NCBI RefSeq assembly: GCF_006782915.1
Contig: NZ_VCNP01000008.1
Location: 1 to 64,000, forward strand
Reading direction: 5' to 3'
Source of the DNA: Streptomyces calvus
Lineage (GTDB): Bacteria; Actinomycetota; Actinomycetes; Streptomycetales; Streptomycetaceae
DNA: 64,000 nt
In this document: positions 8,326-16,791 of the stretch, one piece after another
Layout: each line of letters starts with the position of its first letter
How positions within the stretch are numbered: position 1 is the first letter of the stretch
The notes under the pieces: generated by a model
What the model was told of the DNA's origin: nothing
Databases searched by the model: none
Seen by the model: the letters and a program-made list of their open reading frames with translations, nothing else
Translations under genes and position numbers: made by a program

Positions 8326-9051
8326 TCAGGGGCCCGGTGGGGCCGCCGCGCCGGTGCGTGCGGGGCGCACGATGTCGGTGAGGGTGGTCTCGACGCGGTC
8401 GAGGTGGTGGGCCATGGCCTCGACGGCGTCGTGCTCGGAACCGTCGGTCAGCGCCTCGACGATCGCCCGGTGTTCCCGGTTGGACTGTTCGCGGCGGCCG
8501 CCGAGTTCGTTGAGGAAGGCGGACTGGCGGGCCAGCGCGTCCCGGATCTCCTCGATCACCCGGCGGAACACCGGGTTCTGCGCGGCCTCGGCCACGGCGA
8601 GGTGGAACAGCGTGTCCATCGCCACCCACGCGGTGGTGTCGGTCTCCCGCTCCATACGGTCCAGGAGGTGGGCCAGGTGGTCCAGGTTCTCCGGGGTGCG
8701 GCGCTGCGCGGCGTACCCGGCGACCGGGATCTCGATGTGCCGGCGCACCTCGAGGAGGTCGCTGGCCGCGTAGTCGCCGAAGGTGGGGTCCTCCACGGCG
8801 TTGGCGACGACGAAGGTGCCCTTGCCGGTGCGGGACACGGTCAGGCCCATCGTCTGCAGGGCGCGCAGCGCCTCCCGCAGCACGGGCCGGGAGACCTCGA
8901 GGGTGCGGCACAGCTCCGCCTCGGAGGGGAGCTTGTCGCCGATGGCGTACTCGCCGCGTTCGATGGCGGCGCGCAGGTGGGAGAGCACCGCTTCCATCGC
9001 GCTGACGCGCCGCGGCCCCGCCCCACCTGTCTGGCTGTCTGACAGGTTCAC
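8326..9051 (-). CDS. GntR-family regulator, FadR subfamily (FCD domain)
   Basis: A ~241-residue repressor. The winged HTH spans ~residues 20-85 (AIGDKLPSEAELCRTLEVSRPVLREALRALQTMGL), followed by an all-helical FCD domain with metal/ligand histidines (FHLAVAEAAQNPVFR, NREHRAIVEAL, AMAHHLDRVE). The start is uncertain: GTG 9051 keeps the conserved RRVSAMEAV lead-in, GTG 9087 adds 12 residues, and ATG 8997 removes 18. It heads the asparaginase/aspA group on the minus strand, 82 bases before the asparaginase, so it probably responds to aspartate, asparagine or fumarate; that ligand is inference. A palindrome typical of the family overlaps its 5' end. Confidence 0.85.
   Translation of the reverse strand: MNLSDSQTGGAGPRRVSAMEAVLSHLRAAIERGEYAIGDKLPSEAELCRTLEVSRPVLREALRALQTMGLTVSRTGKGTFVVANAVEDPTFGDYAASDLLEVRRHIEIPVAGYAAQRRTPENLDHLAHLLDRMERETDTTAWVAMDTLFHLAVAEAAQNPVFRRVIEEIRDALARQSAFLNELGGRREQSNREHRAIVEALTDGSEHDAVEAMAHHLDRVETTLTDIVRPARTGAAAPPGP
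9026..9046 (-). promoter_or_regulatory. FadR-type operator at the start of the FCD regulator
   Basis: An inner perfect repeat CTGTC-T-GACAG (9035-9045) has the GT-N3-AC core of FadR-subfamily sites. It is nested in a wider repeat CCTGTC...GACAGG (9026-9046). It overlaps the first codons if translation begins at 9051, or lies just upstream if it begins at 8997. Either way it fits negative autoregulation. Confidence 0.6.
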
Positions 9052-9167
9052 GGGACGATCGTGCGGTGCGGGCCCGAGCCCTGTCAAGGCGGGGTGGTGC
9101 CAGCCACACCCCGCTTCGGGGGGACCACATCATTCTGCGCCGAAGAAATCGTTCCCATACTGAGCGC

Positions 9168-10286
9168 ATGGCCCATTCAACAGTGCTCACGGACACCTCT
9201 CTCCCCGGCGAAGGAGAAAGGGACGGCGGAAAACAGAGAGAAACACCGAGAGAAACACCGAAGCAGACAGCGCGGGAGAAGGGTCGAGAAAAGGGCAGCG
9301 ACTTCTCCGAGCTGTCGCGGCGCATATCCGAAGCGGGGCTCCTCAGGCGACGCCCGCTGTACTACACGGTGCGCTTCGGCGCGGTCGCCCTGGCACTCGC
9401 CGGCGGTGTGGCCGCCTTTCTCGTCCTGGGCGACAGCTGGTACCAACTGTTCGTCGCCGCCGCCCTGGCCCTGGTGTTCGGGCAGCTCGGACTGGCCGCG
9501 CACGATCTGGCCCACCGCCAGGTGTTCTCCCGTCGCCGCCCCAGTGAGATCGGCGGCCTGCTGGTGGCCAATGTGCTGCTGGGCATGAGTTACGGCTGGT
9601 GGATGAACAAGCACACCCGTCACCACGCCAACCCGAATCACGAGAAGAAGGACCCCGACGTCGCCCCCGACATCCTCGTGTGGTCACGGCGCCAGGCGAA
9701 AGAGGCGAAGGGGCCCGCGCGTTTCATCGGAAAACATCAGGCGGCCCTCTTCTTTCCGCTGCTGACCCTGGAGGGGCTCAATCTCAGCCTCAGCAGCTTC
9801 CGGGCTCTGCGCCGCCCGTCGATGAAACGGCCGGTGCTGGAGGGAACGCTTCTCGTCGCGCATTTCGTGGTCTATTTCGGCGGCCTGTTCCTGGTCCTCT
9901 CCCCCGGCAGGGCGCTCGCGTTCGTCGCCGTCCACCAGGGGTTGTTCGGGATCTACCTGGGTTCCGTGTTCGCCCCCAACCACAAGGGGATGCCGATGAT
10001 CGAGGAGGGCACCGAGCTGGACTTCCTGCGCCGGCAGGTGCTCACCTCCCGCAACGTGGACGGCGGTGTGCTGGTCGACGCGTTCATGGGCGGGCTGAAC
10101 TACCAGATCGAGCACCATCTGTTCCCCAGCATGCCGACGCCCGCCCTCGGCAGGGCCCAGATCATCACCGAGCGGTACTGCGCGGAGCTGGGCATCCCGT
10201 ACTGCCGGACGGGGCTGCTCGCCTCGCACCGTGAGGCGCTGCGCCACCTCAGGCGGGTCGGGGAGCCGCTGCGCCGGGCGGGCTGA
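9168..10286 (+). CDS. Membrane fatty-acid desaturase
   Basis: A 372-residue integral-membrane di-iron desaturase. The three histidine boxes are intact: HDLAH at residues 112-116, HTRHH at 149-153 and QIEHH at 313-317. The Q in the last box is typical of front-end or linoleoyl-CoA-type desaturases. Hydrophobic segments lie around residues 65-110 and 210-260. It would introduce a cis double bond into membrane or CoA-linked acyl chains using ferredoxin or another electron donor, consistent with membrane-fluidity control. The ATG at 9168 has no ribosome site. A -10-like CATACT ends exactly six bases before it, so a leaderless transcript is likely. It is divergent from the FCD regulator. Confidence 0.9.
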   Translation: MAHSTVLTDTSLPGEGERDGGKQRETPRETPKQTAREKGREKGSDFSELSRRISEAGLLRRRPLYYTVRFGAVALALAGGVAAFLVLGDSWYQLFVAAALALVFGQLGLAAHDLAHRQVFSRRRPSEIGGLLVANVLLGMSYGWWMNKHTRHHANPNHEKKDPDVAPDILVWSRRQAKEAKGPARFIGKHQAALFFPLLTLEGLNLSLSSFRALRRPSMKRPVLEGTLLVAHFVVYFGGLFLVLSPGRALAFVAVHQGLFGIYLGSVFAPNHKGMPMIEEGTELDFLRRQVLTSRNVDGGVLVDAFMGGLNYQIEHHLFPSMPTPALGRAQIITERYCAELGIPYCRTGLLASHREALRHLRRVGEPLRRAG

Positions 10287-10320
10287 GGCACGCGGGCCGC
10301 GGAGCGGGCCGCCGCCTGCG

Positions 10321-10581
10321 TCACCAGCCCTTCTCGAACAGTTCCGCGATCTCGGCGATGCGCGCCTCGTCGCGTCGGTGGACGGGCGGGCCGTCGGCGG
10401 CGGTGTCGGTGCGCAGCAGGCCGAGGGCGGTGAGGATCCGGAGGTGGGTGAGGGCGACCTGGCGGGGCACGCCGAGCCTCGCGGCGACGGCGTCCGCGGT
10501 GAGGCCGCGCTCGGCGGTGCCCGGTTCGCGCAGCCACGTCAGGATGCGCAGCCGTGTCCCGTCGACGGGAGTCCTCAGCAT
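10321..10581 (-). CDS. Small ArsR-like winged-helix regulator
   Basis: An 86-residue protein made almost only of a winged helix-turn-helix: RLRILTWLREPG, then LTADAVAARLGVPRQVALTHLRILTALGLLRT. This resembles ArsR/MarR single-domain regulators. The ATG at 10581 follows GGAGG at a good distance. No metal-binding cysteines are visible, so it is probably not a metal sensor. It is convergent with the desaturase (35-base gap). The 195-base spacer 10582-10776 upstream contains no gene that I can see. Confidence 0.7.
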   Translation of the reverse strand: MLRTPVDGTRLRILTWLREPGTAERGLTADAVAARLGVPRQVALTHLRILTALGLLRTDTAADGPPVHRRDEARIAEIAELFEKGW

Positions 10582-10776
10582 CACGTACACCTCCGCGCCG
10601 GGGGTCCTCACCCGGGGCCCCTCCACTGTCCCGTGCCGCGCCGGACGTGTCCCGCGGTCGCGGCAGCTTGTCCGGGATGCGACGCATACGGGGCCCCGCC
10701 GACCGCTCCCCCGAGGTCGCGGTCGTGCCGTCACCGGCCGGACGGGCCGGGGCCGCGGGAGGCGGCCGCGGTCCGG

Positions 10777-11169
10777 TTACTGCGGCTGCGTCGCGATCTG
10801 GATCAGGTTGCCGCAGGTGTCGTCGAAGACGGCGGTGGTGACCGGGCCCATCTCCAGCGGCTCCTGGGTGAAGTGGACGCCGAGGCCCACCAGGCGCTCG
10901 TACTCGGCCCGCACGTCGGTGACGGCGAACTGGGCGAGCGGGATGCCGTCCCGGACGAGCGCGTCGCGGTAGGGCTTGACGGCGGGGTGTCCCGCGGGTT
11001 CCAGGAGGAGTTCGGTGCCGCCGGGCTCCTCGGGCGAGACGACGGTCAGCCACCGGTCCTGCTCGCCCAGCGGGACGTCGTGCTTCTTCACGAAGCCGAG
11101 GATCTCGGTGTAGAAGTGTTCGGCCTTGGCCTGGTCGTCGACGAAGATGCTGGTCAGATGGATCTTCAT
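10777..11169 (-). CDS. VOC (glyoxalase/bleomycin-resistance fold) protein
   Basis: A 130-residue VOC-fold protein. It begins IHLTSIFVDDQAKAEHFYTEILGF and ends GPVTTAVFDDTCGNLIQIATQ, the two beta-alpha-beta-beta-beta halves of the family. Substrate unknown; such proteins are often called extradiol-dioxygenase-like or lactoylglutathione-lyase-like. Its ATG overlaps the stop of the upstream ArsR gene by four bases, so the two are translationally coupled and jointly controlled. Confidence 0.8.
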   Translation of the reverse strand: MKIHLTSIFVDDQAKAEHFYTEILGFVKKHDVPLGEQDRWLTVVSPEEPGGTELLLEPAGHPAVKPYRDALVRDGIPLAQFAVTDVRAEYERLVGLGVHFTQEPLEMGPVTTAVFDDTCGNLIQIATQPQ

Positions 11170-11468
11170 GGGGTGTTCTCCTGCGGTCCGGTCGGATCGG
11201 GCGCGAGCCAGCGGTCGGTGATCTGCCGCAGCGGGGCCGTGTCCAGGTCGTGGTACTTGTAGCGGCCCTCCCGCCTGGTCTCGACCAGCCCGGCGGCCTC
11301 CAGCACGGCGAGGTGCTGGGAGACCGCCTGGCGCGAGATGCCGAGCCCGTGCTTCATGCTCAGGCGGGAGCAGATTTCGAACAGCGTCTGTCCGGACCTC
11401 TCCGCGAGTTCGTCCATGATGGTGCGGCGAGTGCGGTCGGCCAGGGCTTTGAAGAGGTCGTCGGCCAC
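11166..11468 (-). CDS. ArsR-family transcriptional regulator
   Basis: A 100-residue winged-helix repressor with DLFKALADRTRRTIMDELAERSG and ISRQAVSQHLAVLEAAGLVETRREGRYKYH. This matches the ArsR subgroup paired with VOC/SRPBCC (AHSA1-like) genes. There is no CxC metal motif, so the effector is not obviously a metal. The start is a GTG at 11468. It is the first gene of a two-gene unit with the VOC protein. A perfect 11-bp inverted repeat lies ten bases upstream of the start codon and is the obvious autoregulatory site. Confidence 0.85.
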   Translation of the reverse strand: MADDLFKALADRTRRTIMDELAERSGQTLFEICSRLSMKHGLGISRQAVSQHLAVLEAAGLVETRREGRYKYHDLDTAPLRQITDRWLAPDPTGPQENTP

Positions 11469-11477
11469 ACCCCCAGC

Positions 11478-11501
11478 ATAGGCAAGTGTTCACTTGCCTA
11501 T
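11478..11501 (-). promoter_or_regulatory. Perfect 11-bp inverted repeat, ArsR operator
   Basis: Arms ATAGGCAAGTG and CACTTGCCTAT flank a TT centre with no mismatch. It begins ten bases upstream of the ArsR GTG. Size and position are classic for ArsR dimer binding at its own promoter. Confidence 0.75.
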
Positions 11502-11564
11502 CAAGTGGGGGCCCGGCCGGCGCCGGACGTCACACCTCCGGGCGCCGGCCGCGCCCCTGCGCCG

Positions 11565-13124
11565 TCACCGGTGGCGGAACCACGCCGTCGCCGGCAGCAG
11601 CCGGTCGTCGTAGCCGAAGAGCGCCTGGTTCTCCCAGCCGTTGCCGGAGGACGGGTCGGCGGGGTCCCAGCCGTTGCCGGTGCGGGCGGTCCAGGTCGCC
11701 TCCCAGTAGAAGACGCCGAGGCCGCGGCCGTGCGGGACGGCCTCCACGATGCTCGCCACGTCGTTCATCCAGCGGGTCTGGCCCGTCGGGGACGCCGGGT
11801 AGCCGGGCACGAGTTCGCTGTCGAGGTCGATGATGTTCTCCAGCGCGTCCTCGCTGTCCAGACGGAACGGGTAGGCCGTCTCGGCGACGAAGACGGGCTT
11901 TCCGTACCGGGTGGCCGCGTCGTCCAGGGTGGTCTGGAAGGCGTGCAGCGTGCCGTGCCAGTAGCCGTAGTACGACAGGCCGATGGCGTCGAACCTCACG
12001 CCGTGGGACACCGCGTTGTCGAACCACCAGCGGGTGCCTTCGAGGTCGCCGCCTTCGGCGAGGTGCAGCGCGGCGACCGTGGACCGGTCGACGGCCTTGA
12101 CGGCGTCGTAGCCGGAGTTGAGCAGACCGGCGAGCTGCGGCCAGTTGTCGGTGGACCCCTCGTTCCACAGCATGCCGCCGTTGATCTCGTTGCCGACCTG
12201 CACCATGTCCGCCGTGGTGCCCTGCGCCTTCAGCGCGTGGAGCACGTCGTACGTGTGGTCGTAGACGTCCTTCTTCAGCTGCCCGTAGGAGTGGCCCGCC
12301 CAGGCGGCGGGCTTGTTCTGCTTGCCCGGGTCGGCCCAGGCGTCCGAGTAGTGGAAGTCGACCAGCAGCTTCATGCCCCGGGCCTTGATCCGCTCGGCCA
12401 TGGCCAGGACGTGCGCCTTGTCGTTGTAGCCGTCGGCCGGGTCCACCCACACCTTCAGGCGGGCGTAGTTCATGCCGGCGGACCTCAGGAGTGCGACCGC
12501 GTCGCCGGTACCGCCGGAGGCACTGCGGTAGACCCCGCCCATGGCCTCGCTCTTGGGCAGGGAGGAGATGTCGGCGCCCTTCACGGCCAGGCCGGAGGTG
12601 CCGGGAGCGAACGTGAGGTCGTCGACGTTGATCCAGTTGCCGGCGTTCGCGTCGCTGGTGACGCTGACCGTGCACTGGTTGCCGGTCACCGCGACCGGCA
12701 CGACGATCCGGATCCATCCGGAGTCGGACACCGGCAGGTCGGTGCGCTGCTCGGGGCCGCCGCAGTTCTTCAGCGCGAGGTGGGCGGACTTCTGCCCGCC
12801 GCCGGAGCGGACCCAGGCGGTGAGTCGGTAGTCGCCGGGGGTCAGGCCCGACAGGTACTGGTACGTCTCCACCCGGTACGCGGAGGACGACCAGTGGGAC
12901 AGGCGGTGGCCGCCGCCGCGGCCACCGGACTCCGTGTAGGAGGCGCCCGTGTCGCCGTACTCGGACCAGCCGCTGGGGGTGGCCGTGCCCGAACCGTCGG
13001 TTTCGAAGCCGCCGTTGGTGAGGGTGCTCGCTGCGGTGGCCTGCTGGGCGGGCAGGGCGGTGAGGGCGAGGCCCGCCACGAGCGGCGGCAGCAGGGCCCG
13101 GAGGGTGCGTCTGGGATGGAACAT
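11565..13124 (-). CDS. Secreted arabinogalactan endo-1,4-beta-galactanase (GH53)
   Basis: A 519-residue secreted enzyme that cleaves beta-1,4-galactan side chains of pectin. Residues 1-32 are a signal peptide. Residues ~33-172 form a beta-sandwich carbohydrate-binding module (NGGFETDGSG at its start, INVDDLTF at its end). Residues ~178-519 are the GH53 barrel starting KGADISSLP. The acid/base Glu is E313 in VGNEINGG and the nucleophile E415 in VFVAETAYP. It lies 108 bases downstream of the GH42 gene on the same strand and shares its promoter region with the divergent importer operon, so galactan is cut outside and the oligomers imported. Confidence 0.93.
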   Translation of the reverse strand: MFHPRRTLRALLPPLVAGLALTALPAQQATAASTLTNGGFETDGSGTATPSGWSEYGDTGASYTESGGRGGGHRLSHWSSSAYRVETYQYLSGLTPGDYRLTAWVRSGGGQKSAHLALKNCGGPEQRTDLPVSDSGWIRIVVPVAVTGNQCTVSVTSDANAGNWINVDDLTFAPGTSGLAVKGADISSLPKSEAMGGVYRSASGGTGDAVALLRSAGMNYARLKVWVDPADGYNDKAHVLAMAERIKARGMKLLVDFHYSDAWADPGKQNKPAAWAGHSYGQLKKDVYDHTYDVLHALKAQGTTADMVQVGNEINGGMLWNEGSTDNWPQLAGLLNSGYDAVKAVDRSTVAALHLAEGGDLEGTRWWFDNAVSHGVRFDAIGLSYYGYWHGTLHAFQTTLDDAATRYGKPVFVAETAYPFRLDSEDALENIIDLDSELVPGYPASPTGQTRWMNDVASIVEAVPHGRGLGVFYWEATWTARTGNGWDPADPSSGNGWENQALFGYDDRLLPATAWFRHR

Positions 13125-13232
13125 GGCCGTTCGTCGTCCCTTCGACGTGGGAGAAGGAGTGCCCTGCGCCTGGGCGGCGAGGGCCCCCTCCGCCCGCGGC
13201 CTGTGCTCACGCGGGCGGAGGGGAGTCGCGGC

Positions 13233-15254
13233 TCAGCCGTCGAGTCGTACGACCCGGACGGCTCCGGCCGGGACCGCGAGGCGGCCCGCGGCCCGCTCAC
13301 CGGTCAGCAGTTCGGTGCCGGGGGTGTCCAGCGGCACCTCGGTGTCGGCGGCGGTGTGGTTGATCACGAACAGGAAGGTGCCCGACTCGCCCGTGCGGCG
13401 CACCACTTCGACGTCGCGGGGCAGATCGGCGCGCGGGGTGATCCCGGCGTCCTCGACGGCCTGGCCGAGCAGGGCGGCGAGGCCCTCGGCGCCCGGCCGG
13501 GTGGAGACGTACCAGGCGGTGCCGCGGCCGAGGCGGTGGCGGGTGACGGCCGGGCGGCCCGCGGCCGGTCCGTCGGCGTACGTCCACACGGTCTCGGCGC
13601 CGCGCGGCACCACGAACTCCGTCCACACGTCGGCGTCGAGCCCGGCGCCGCCGGGGCCGGAAAGGCGCACCCGTTCGCCCGGCAGGAGCGGGGAGAACTC
13701 CTCGACGGTCAGGCCGAGCACGTCGCGCAGGGCGCCCGGGTGGGGGCCCTCGTGCACGGCGTCGTGCTCGTCGACGATGCCGGAGAAGTACGACACGACG
13801 AGGGTGCCGCCGTTCTCGACGTACTCCCGGAGGTTGCGGCCGGCCGCCTCCGTCATCAGGTAGAGAGCCGGTACGACGACCAGGGGATGGTCCGACAGGT
13901 CGGCTTCGGGGTGGGCGAAGTCGACGGTGAGGTGGTGGTCGTAGAGGGCCTCGTAGTAGGCGTCGGCGCGTTCGCGGGCGTCGTGGTCCTCGCTGGGGCG
14001 CCAGTCGAGGTTCTGCGCCCACCAGGACTGCCAGTCCCACAGCACGGCCACGTCGGCCTCGGTGCGGGTGCCGCCAACCGGTGCCAACGCCTCGACGGCC
14101 GCGCCCAGTTCGGTCACCTCGCGCCAGACGCGGGTGTCGGTTCCGCCGTGCGGCACCATCGCGGAGTGGAACTTCTCGGCGCCGCGCCGGGACTGGCGCC
14201 ACTGGAAGAACATCGCGCCCTCGGAACCGCGGGCCACGTGCGCGAGGGAGTTGCGGGCCATCTGGCCGGGGGTCTTGGCCGGGTTGCGGGGCTGCCAGTT
14301 GACGCCCGAGGTGGAGTGTTCGAGGAGCAGCCAGGGCGCGCCGCCGGCGACGGAGCGGGTCAGGTCGGCGGCCATCGCCAGGTTGACGTGGGTGCGGCGG
14401 CCGTCGGTGATCAGGTAGTGGTCGTTGGTGACGAGGTCGGTCTCGCGGCCCCAGGCCCAGTAGTCGACGGAGTCGCACTGGCTGAGGGCGGTCATGAAGT
14501 TGGTGGTCACCGGGACGCCGGGTGAGAGGCGGTGCAGGATGTCCCGCTCGGCGGTGAAGTTCTCGCGCATGGTGGCGTCGGCGAAGCGCCGGTAGTCCAG
14601 CGCCTGGGCCGGGTTGCCGACGGTGGCGGCCCGGCGCGGCGGGTTGATCTCCTCCAGACAGGAGTAGCGCTGCCCCCAGAACGCGGTCCCCCAGGCCTCG
14701 TTGACGGCCTCCACGGTGCCGTACTCGCGGGCCAGCCAGCGGCGGAAGTGCGCGGCGCAGGAGTCGCAGTAGCAGGCGGAGACGGGGACGCCGTACTCGT
14801 TGTGGACGTGCCACATCGCGAGCGCCGGGTGGTCGGCGTAGCGCTCGGCGAGCCGGGTGGTGATGTTCGCGGCGGCGGCACGGTAGTCGGCGTTGCTGTG
14901 GCAGATGGCTCCGCGCGAGCCGAACTCCAGCCGTACGCCGTCGGCCGTGACGGGCAGGGCCTCGGGGTGGGCGCGGTAGAACCAGGCGGGCGGCACCACG
15001 GTGGGCGTGCCGAGGTCGACGCGGACGCCGTTCGCGTGCAGCAGGTCCAGGTTGCGGTCGAGCCAGCCGAAGTCGTAGGTGCCGGGCGCGGGTTCCAGCA
15101 GGGCCCAGGAGAAGATCCCGACGCTCACCATCGTGACGCCGGCCTCCCGCATCAGCCGGACGTCCTCGTCCCAGACGCGTTCCGGCCACTGCTCGGGGTT
15201 GTAGTCCCCGCCGAAGGCGAGCCCGGCAAGGCCCTTGGGGGTGGTCTCCGGCAT
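13233..15254 (-). CDS. Beta-galactosidase (GH42)
   Basis: A 673-residue cytoplasmic GH42 enzyme. It opens with GLAFGGDYNPEQWPE. The acid/base is E153 in WHVHNEYG and the nucleophile E312 in LLLEHSTSG. A cysteine group at ~119, 161, 163 and 166 (AICHS; CYCDSC) matches the structural zinc site of the family. A trimerisation region (residues ~390-590) and a C-terminal beta domain follow. No signal peptide is present, so it acts on imported galacto-oligosaccharides. The ATG at 15254 follows GGGAG. One LacI-type operator sits in its leader. Confidence 0.93.
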   Translation of the reverse strand: MPETTPKGLAGLAFGGDYNPEQWPERVWDEDVRLMREAGVTMVSVGIFSWALLEPAPGTYDFGWLDRNLDLLHANGVRVDLGTPTVVPPAWFYRAHPEALPVTADGVRLEFGSRGAICHSNADYRAAAANITTRLAERYADHPALAMWHVHNEYGVPVSACYCDSCAAHFRRWLAREYGTVEAVNEAWGTAFWGQRYSCLEEINPPRRAATVGNPAQALDYRRFADATMRENFTAERDILHRLSPGVPVTTNFMTALSQCDSVDYWAWGRETDLVTNDHYLITDGRRTHVNLAMAADLTRSVAGGAPWLLLEHSTSGVNWQPRNPAKTPGQMARNSLAHVARGSEGAMFFQWRQSRRGAEKFHSAMVPHGGTDTRVWREVTELGAAVEALAPVGGTRTEADVAVLWDWQSWWAQNLDWRPSEDHDARERADAYYEALYDHHLTVDFAHPEADLSDHPLVVVPALYLMTEAAGRNLREYVENGGTLVVSYFSGIVDEHDAVHEGPHPGALRDVLGLTVEEFSPLLPGERVRLSGPGGAGLDADVWTEFVVPRGAETVWTYADGPAAGRPAVTRHRLGRGTAWYVSTRPGAEGLAALLGQAVEDAGITPRADLPRDVEVVRRTGESGTFLFVINHTAADTEVPLDTPGTELLTGERAAGRLAVPAGAVRVVRLDG

Positions 15255-15280
15255 CGATACTCCCGATCTAGTCGATCAAT

Positions 15281-15294
15281 TGTGAACGTACACA
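15281..15294. promoter_or_regulatory. LacI-type operator O1, in the GH42 leader
   Basis: TGTGAACGTACACA, with arms TGTG/CACA, shares its left half TGTGAACG with the second operator at 15369. It lies 27 bases upstream of the GH42 start codon, downstream of the proposed start of transcription. Confidence 0.7.
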
Positions 15295-15319
15295 CACCCA
15301 GAGGGGCGAGCGAAGCCAA

Positions 15320-15348
15320 CATAAGCGCACAGCATCAAGCATTGACAA
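15320..15348 (-). promoter_or_regulatory. Putative promoter of the GH42-GH53 unit
   Basis: Reading the minus strand, TTGTCA (15348-15343), a 17-base spacer and CTTATG (15325-15320) give a plausible -35/-10 pair. The -35 box overlaps that of the divergent promoter, so polymerase binding on the two sides may be mutually exclusive. Confidence 0.5.
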
Positions 15349-15370
15349 GTGTCCGGGATGTTTCTCTACT
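15342..15370 (+). promoter_or_regulatory. Strong sigma-70-like promoter of the galacto-oligosaccharide importer operon
   Basis: A perfect -35 TTGACA (15342-15347), a 17-base spacer and -10 TCTACT (15365-15370). The following palindrome (15369-15384) covers the expected start of transcription, so a bound repressor would block initiation. The start codon of the binding protein is ~100 bases downstream. Confidence 0.75.
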
Positions 15371-15384
15371 GTGAACGCTCACAG
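15369..15384. promoter_or_regulatory. LacI-type operator O2, over the importer promoter
   Basis: CTGTGAACGCTCACAG has perfect 6-bp arms (CTGTGA/TCACAG) around ACGC. It overlaps the -10 end and transcription start of the importer promoter. Centre-to-centre distance to O1 is about 89 bp, which would allow looping. Confidence 0.8.
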
Positions 15385-15471
15385 ACGCGGCGCGAGTCGC
15401 GCATCGATGGGACAGATCGATGGACAGCAGGTCTTCGCGCCCGGCGGAGGCCCAGGTCAGGGGAGAGATCC

Positions 15472-16791
15472 ATGCCGTACACGAAGCGCCGTCGCCTCGT
15501 GAGTTCCGCCGTCGCGGTCGCGCTCGGCGCCACCGCACTCGCCGCCTGCGGCTCGTCGTCCGACGACGGCGAGGCCGGGTCGGGCCCGGTCTCACTGACG
15601 TACTGGACCTGGGCCCCCGGCATGGACAAGGTCGTCGACCTCTGGAACGAGGGGCCGGGCAAGAAGGAGCAGATCACCGTCACGGTGAAGAAGCAGGCGT
15701 CCGGCGACACCCTGGTCACCAAGATCCTCACCGCGCACAAGGCCGGCCAGGCACCCGACCTGGTGCAGGCCGAGTACCAGGCGCTGCCCACGCTGGTCAG
15801 TAACGACGCGCTCGCCGACATCGGCGACGGCGCGGGCGCCGCGAAGGACAGGTTCGCCGAGGGCGTCTGGCAGCAGACCACGCTCGGCACGGACGCCGTC
15901 TACGCGATCCCGCAGGACATCGGACCGATGATGTTCTACTACCGCGCCGACCTGTTCGAGCAGTACGACCTGACCGTCCCCACCACCTGGGACGAGTTCG
16001 CCGAGACGGCGCGCAAGCTGAAGAAGGCGGCACCCGACAAGGACCTGACCACCTTCTCCGCCAACGACTCCGGCCTGTTCGCGGGCCTCGCCCAGCAGGC
16101 CGGCGCCCGCTGGTGGACCACCTCCGGCGACCGGTGGAAGGTCGGCATCAACGACGACGCGACCAGGAAGGTCGCCGAGTTCTGGGGCGGCCTGGTGAAG
16201 GAGGGCGCCATCGACAACCAGCCGATGTACACCCCGGCCTGGAACAAGGCGCTCAACACCGGCAAGCAGATCGCGTGGGTGAGCGCCGTGTGGGCGCCTG
16301 GCACCCTGACCACCGCCGCGCCCGACACCAAGGGCAAGTGGGCCATGGCCCCGCTGCCCCAGTGGAACGACGGCGACAAGCGCACCGGCAGCTGGGGCGG
16401 CTCCTCCACCGCCGTCACCACCGACTCCGCGCACAAGGACGCCGCCACGAAGTTCGCCGTCTGGCTGAACACCGACCGGACGGCGCTGAACGCGCTGGCG
16501 AAGGACGGCGGCATCTACCCGGCCTCCACCTCCGCCCAGCTCAGCGGCGCGTTCACCGAGCCGCCGGCGTACTTCACGAACCAGCCCGACTTCTACCGGA
16601 AGGCCGCCGAGATAGCGGAGACCACCGCGCCCTCCGCCTGGGGGCCGAACGTGAACGTCGCCTACACGTCCTTCAAGGACGCCTTCGGCGCCGCCGCGAA
16701 GAACAAGTCGGACTTCACCGCCGCCCTGGACACCATGCAGCGGGTCACGGTCGCCGACCTGAAGAAGCAGGGCTTCGGAGTCGCCGAGTGA
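15472..16791 (+). CDS. ABC importer sugar-binding lipoprotein (family 1)
   Basis: A 439-residue extracytoplasmic solute-binding protein. The N-terminus MPYTKRRRLVSSAV ends in the lipobox LAAC, so it is lipid-anchored outside the membrane. The body begins LTYWTWAPGMDKVVDLWNE, typical of MalE/CUT1 binding proteins. Its neighbours (GH53 and GH42) point to beta-1,4-galacto-oligosaccharides as ligand. The ATG at 15472 follows GGGGAGAG. No ATPase gene lies in this operon; Streptomyces CUT1 importers usually share the MsiK ATPase encoded elsewhere. Confidence 0.92.
   Translation: MPYTKRRRLVSSAVAVALGATALAACGSSSDDGEAGSGPVSLTYWTWAPGMDKVVDLWNEGPGKKEQITVTVKKQASGDTLVTKILTAHKAGQAPDLVQAEYQALPTLVSNDALADIGDGAGAAKDRFAEGVWQQTTLGTDAVYAIPQDIGPMMFYYRADLFEQYDLTVPTTWDEFAETARKLKKAAPDKDLTTFSANDSGLFAGLAQQAGARWWTTSGDRWKVGINDDATRKVAEFWGGLVKEGAIDNQPMYTPAWNKALNTGKQIAWVSAVWAPGTLTTAAPDTKGKWAMAPLPQWNDGDKRTGSWGGSSTAVTTDSAHKDAATKFAVWLNTDRTALNALAKDGGIYPASTSAQLSGAFTEPPAYFTNQPDFYRKAAEIAETTAPSAWGPNVNVAYTSFKDAFGAAAKNKSDFTAALDTMQRVTVADLKKQGFGVAE

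Noticed and set aside
9109..9121. Small CCCCG-CTT-CGGGG hairpin upstream of the desaturase gene
   Set aside because: Five-base stems are frequent by chance at this GC content and no control role is supported.
10582..10776. Spacer examined for a small gene or terminator
   Set aside because: Only GC-rich partial palindromes built on CCGCGG were seen, with no consistent stem or start-codon context.
11250..14525. A 1091-codon open frame on the plus strand
   Set aside because: It runs antisense to the GH53 and GH42 genes, both of which have intact catalytic motifs. Long antisense frames are normal in very high-GC coding DNA.
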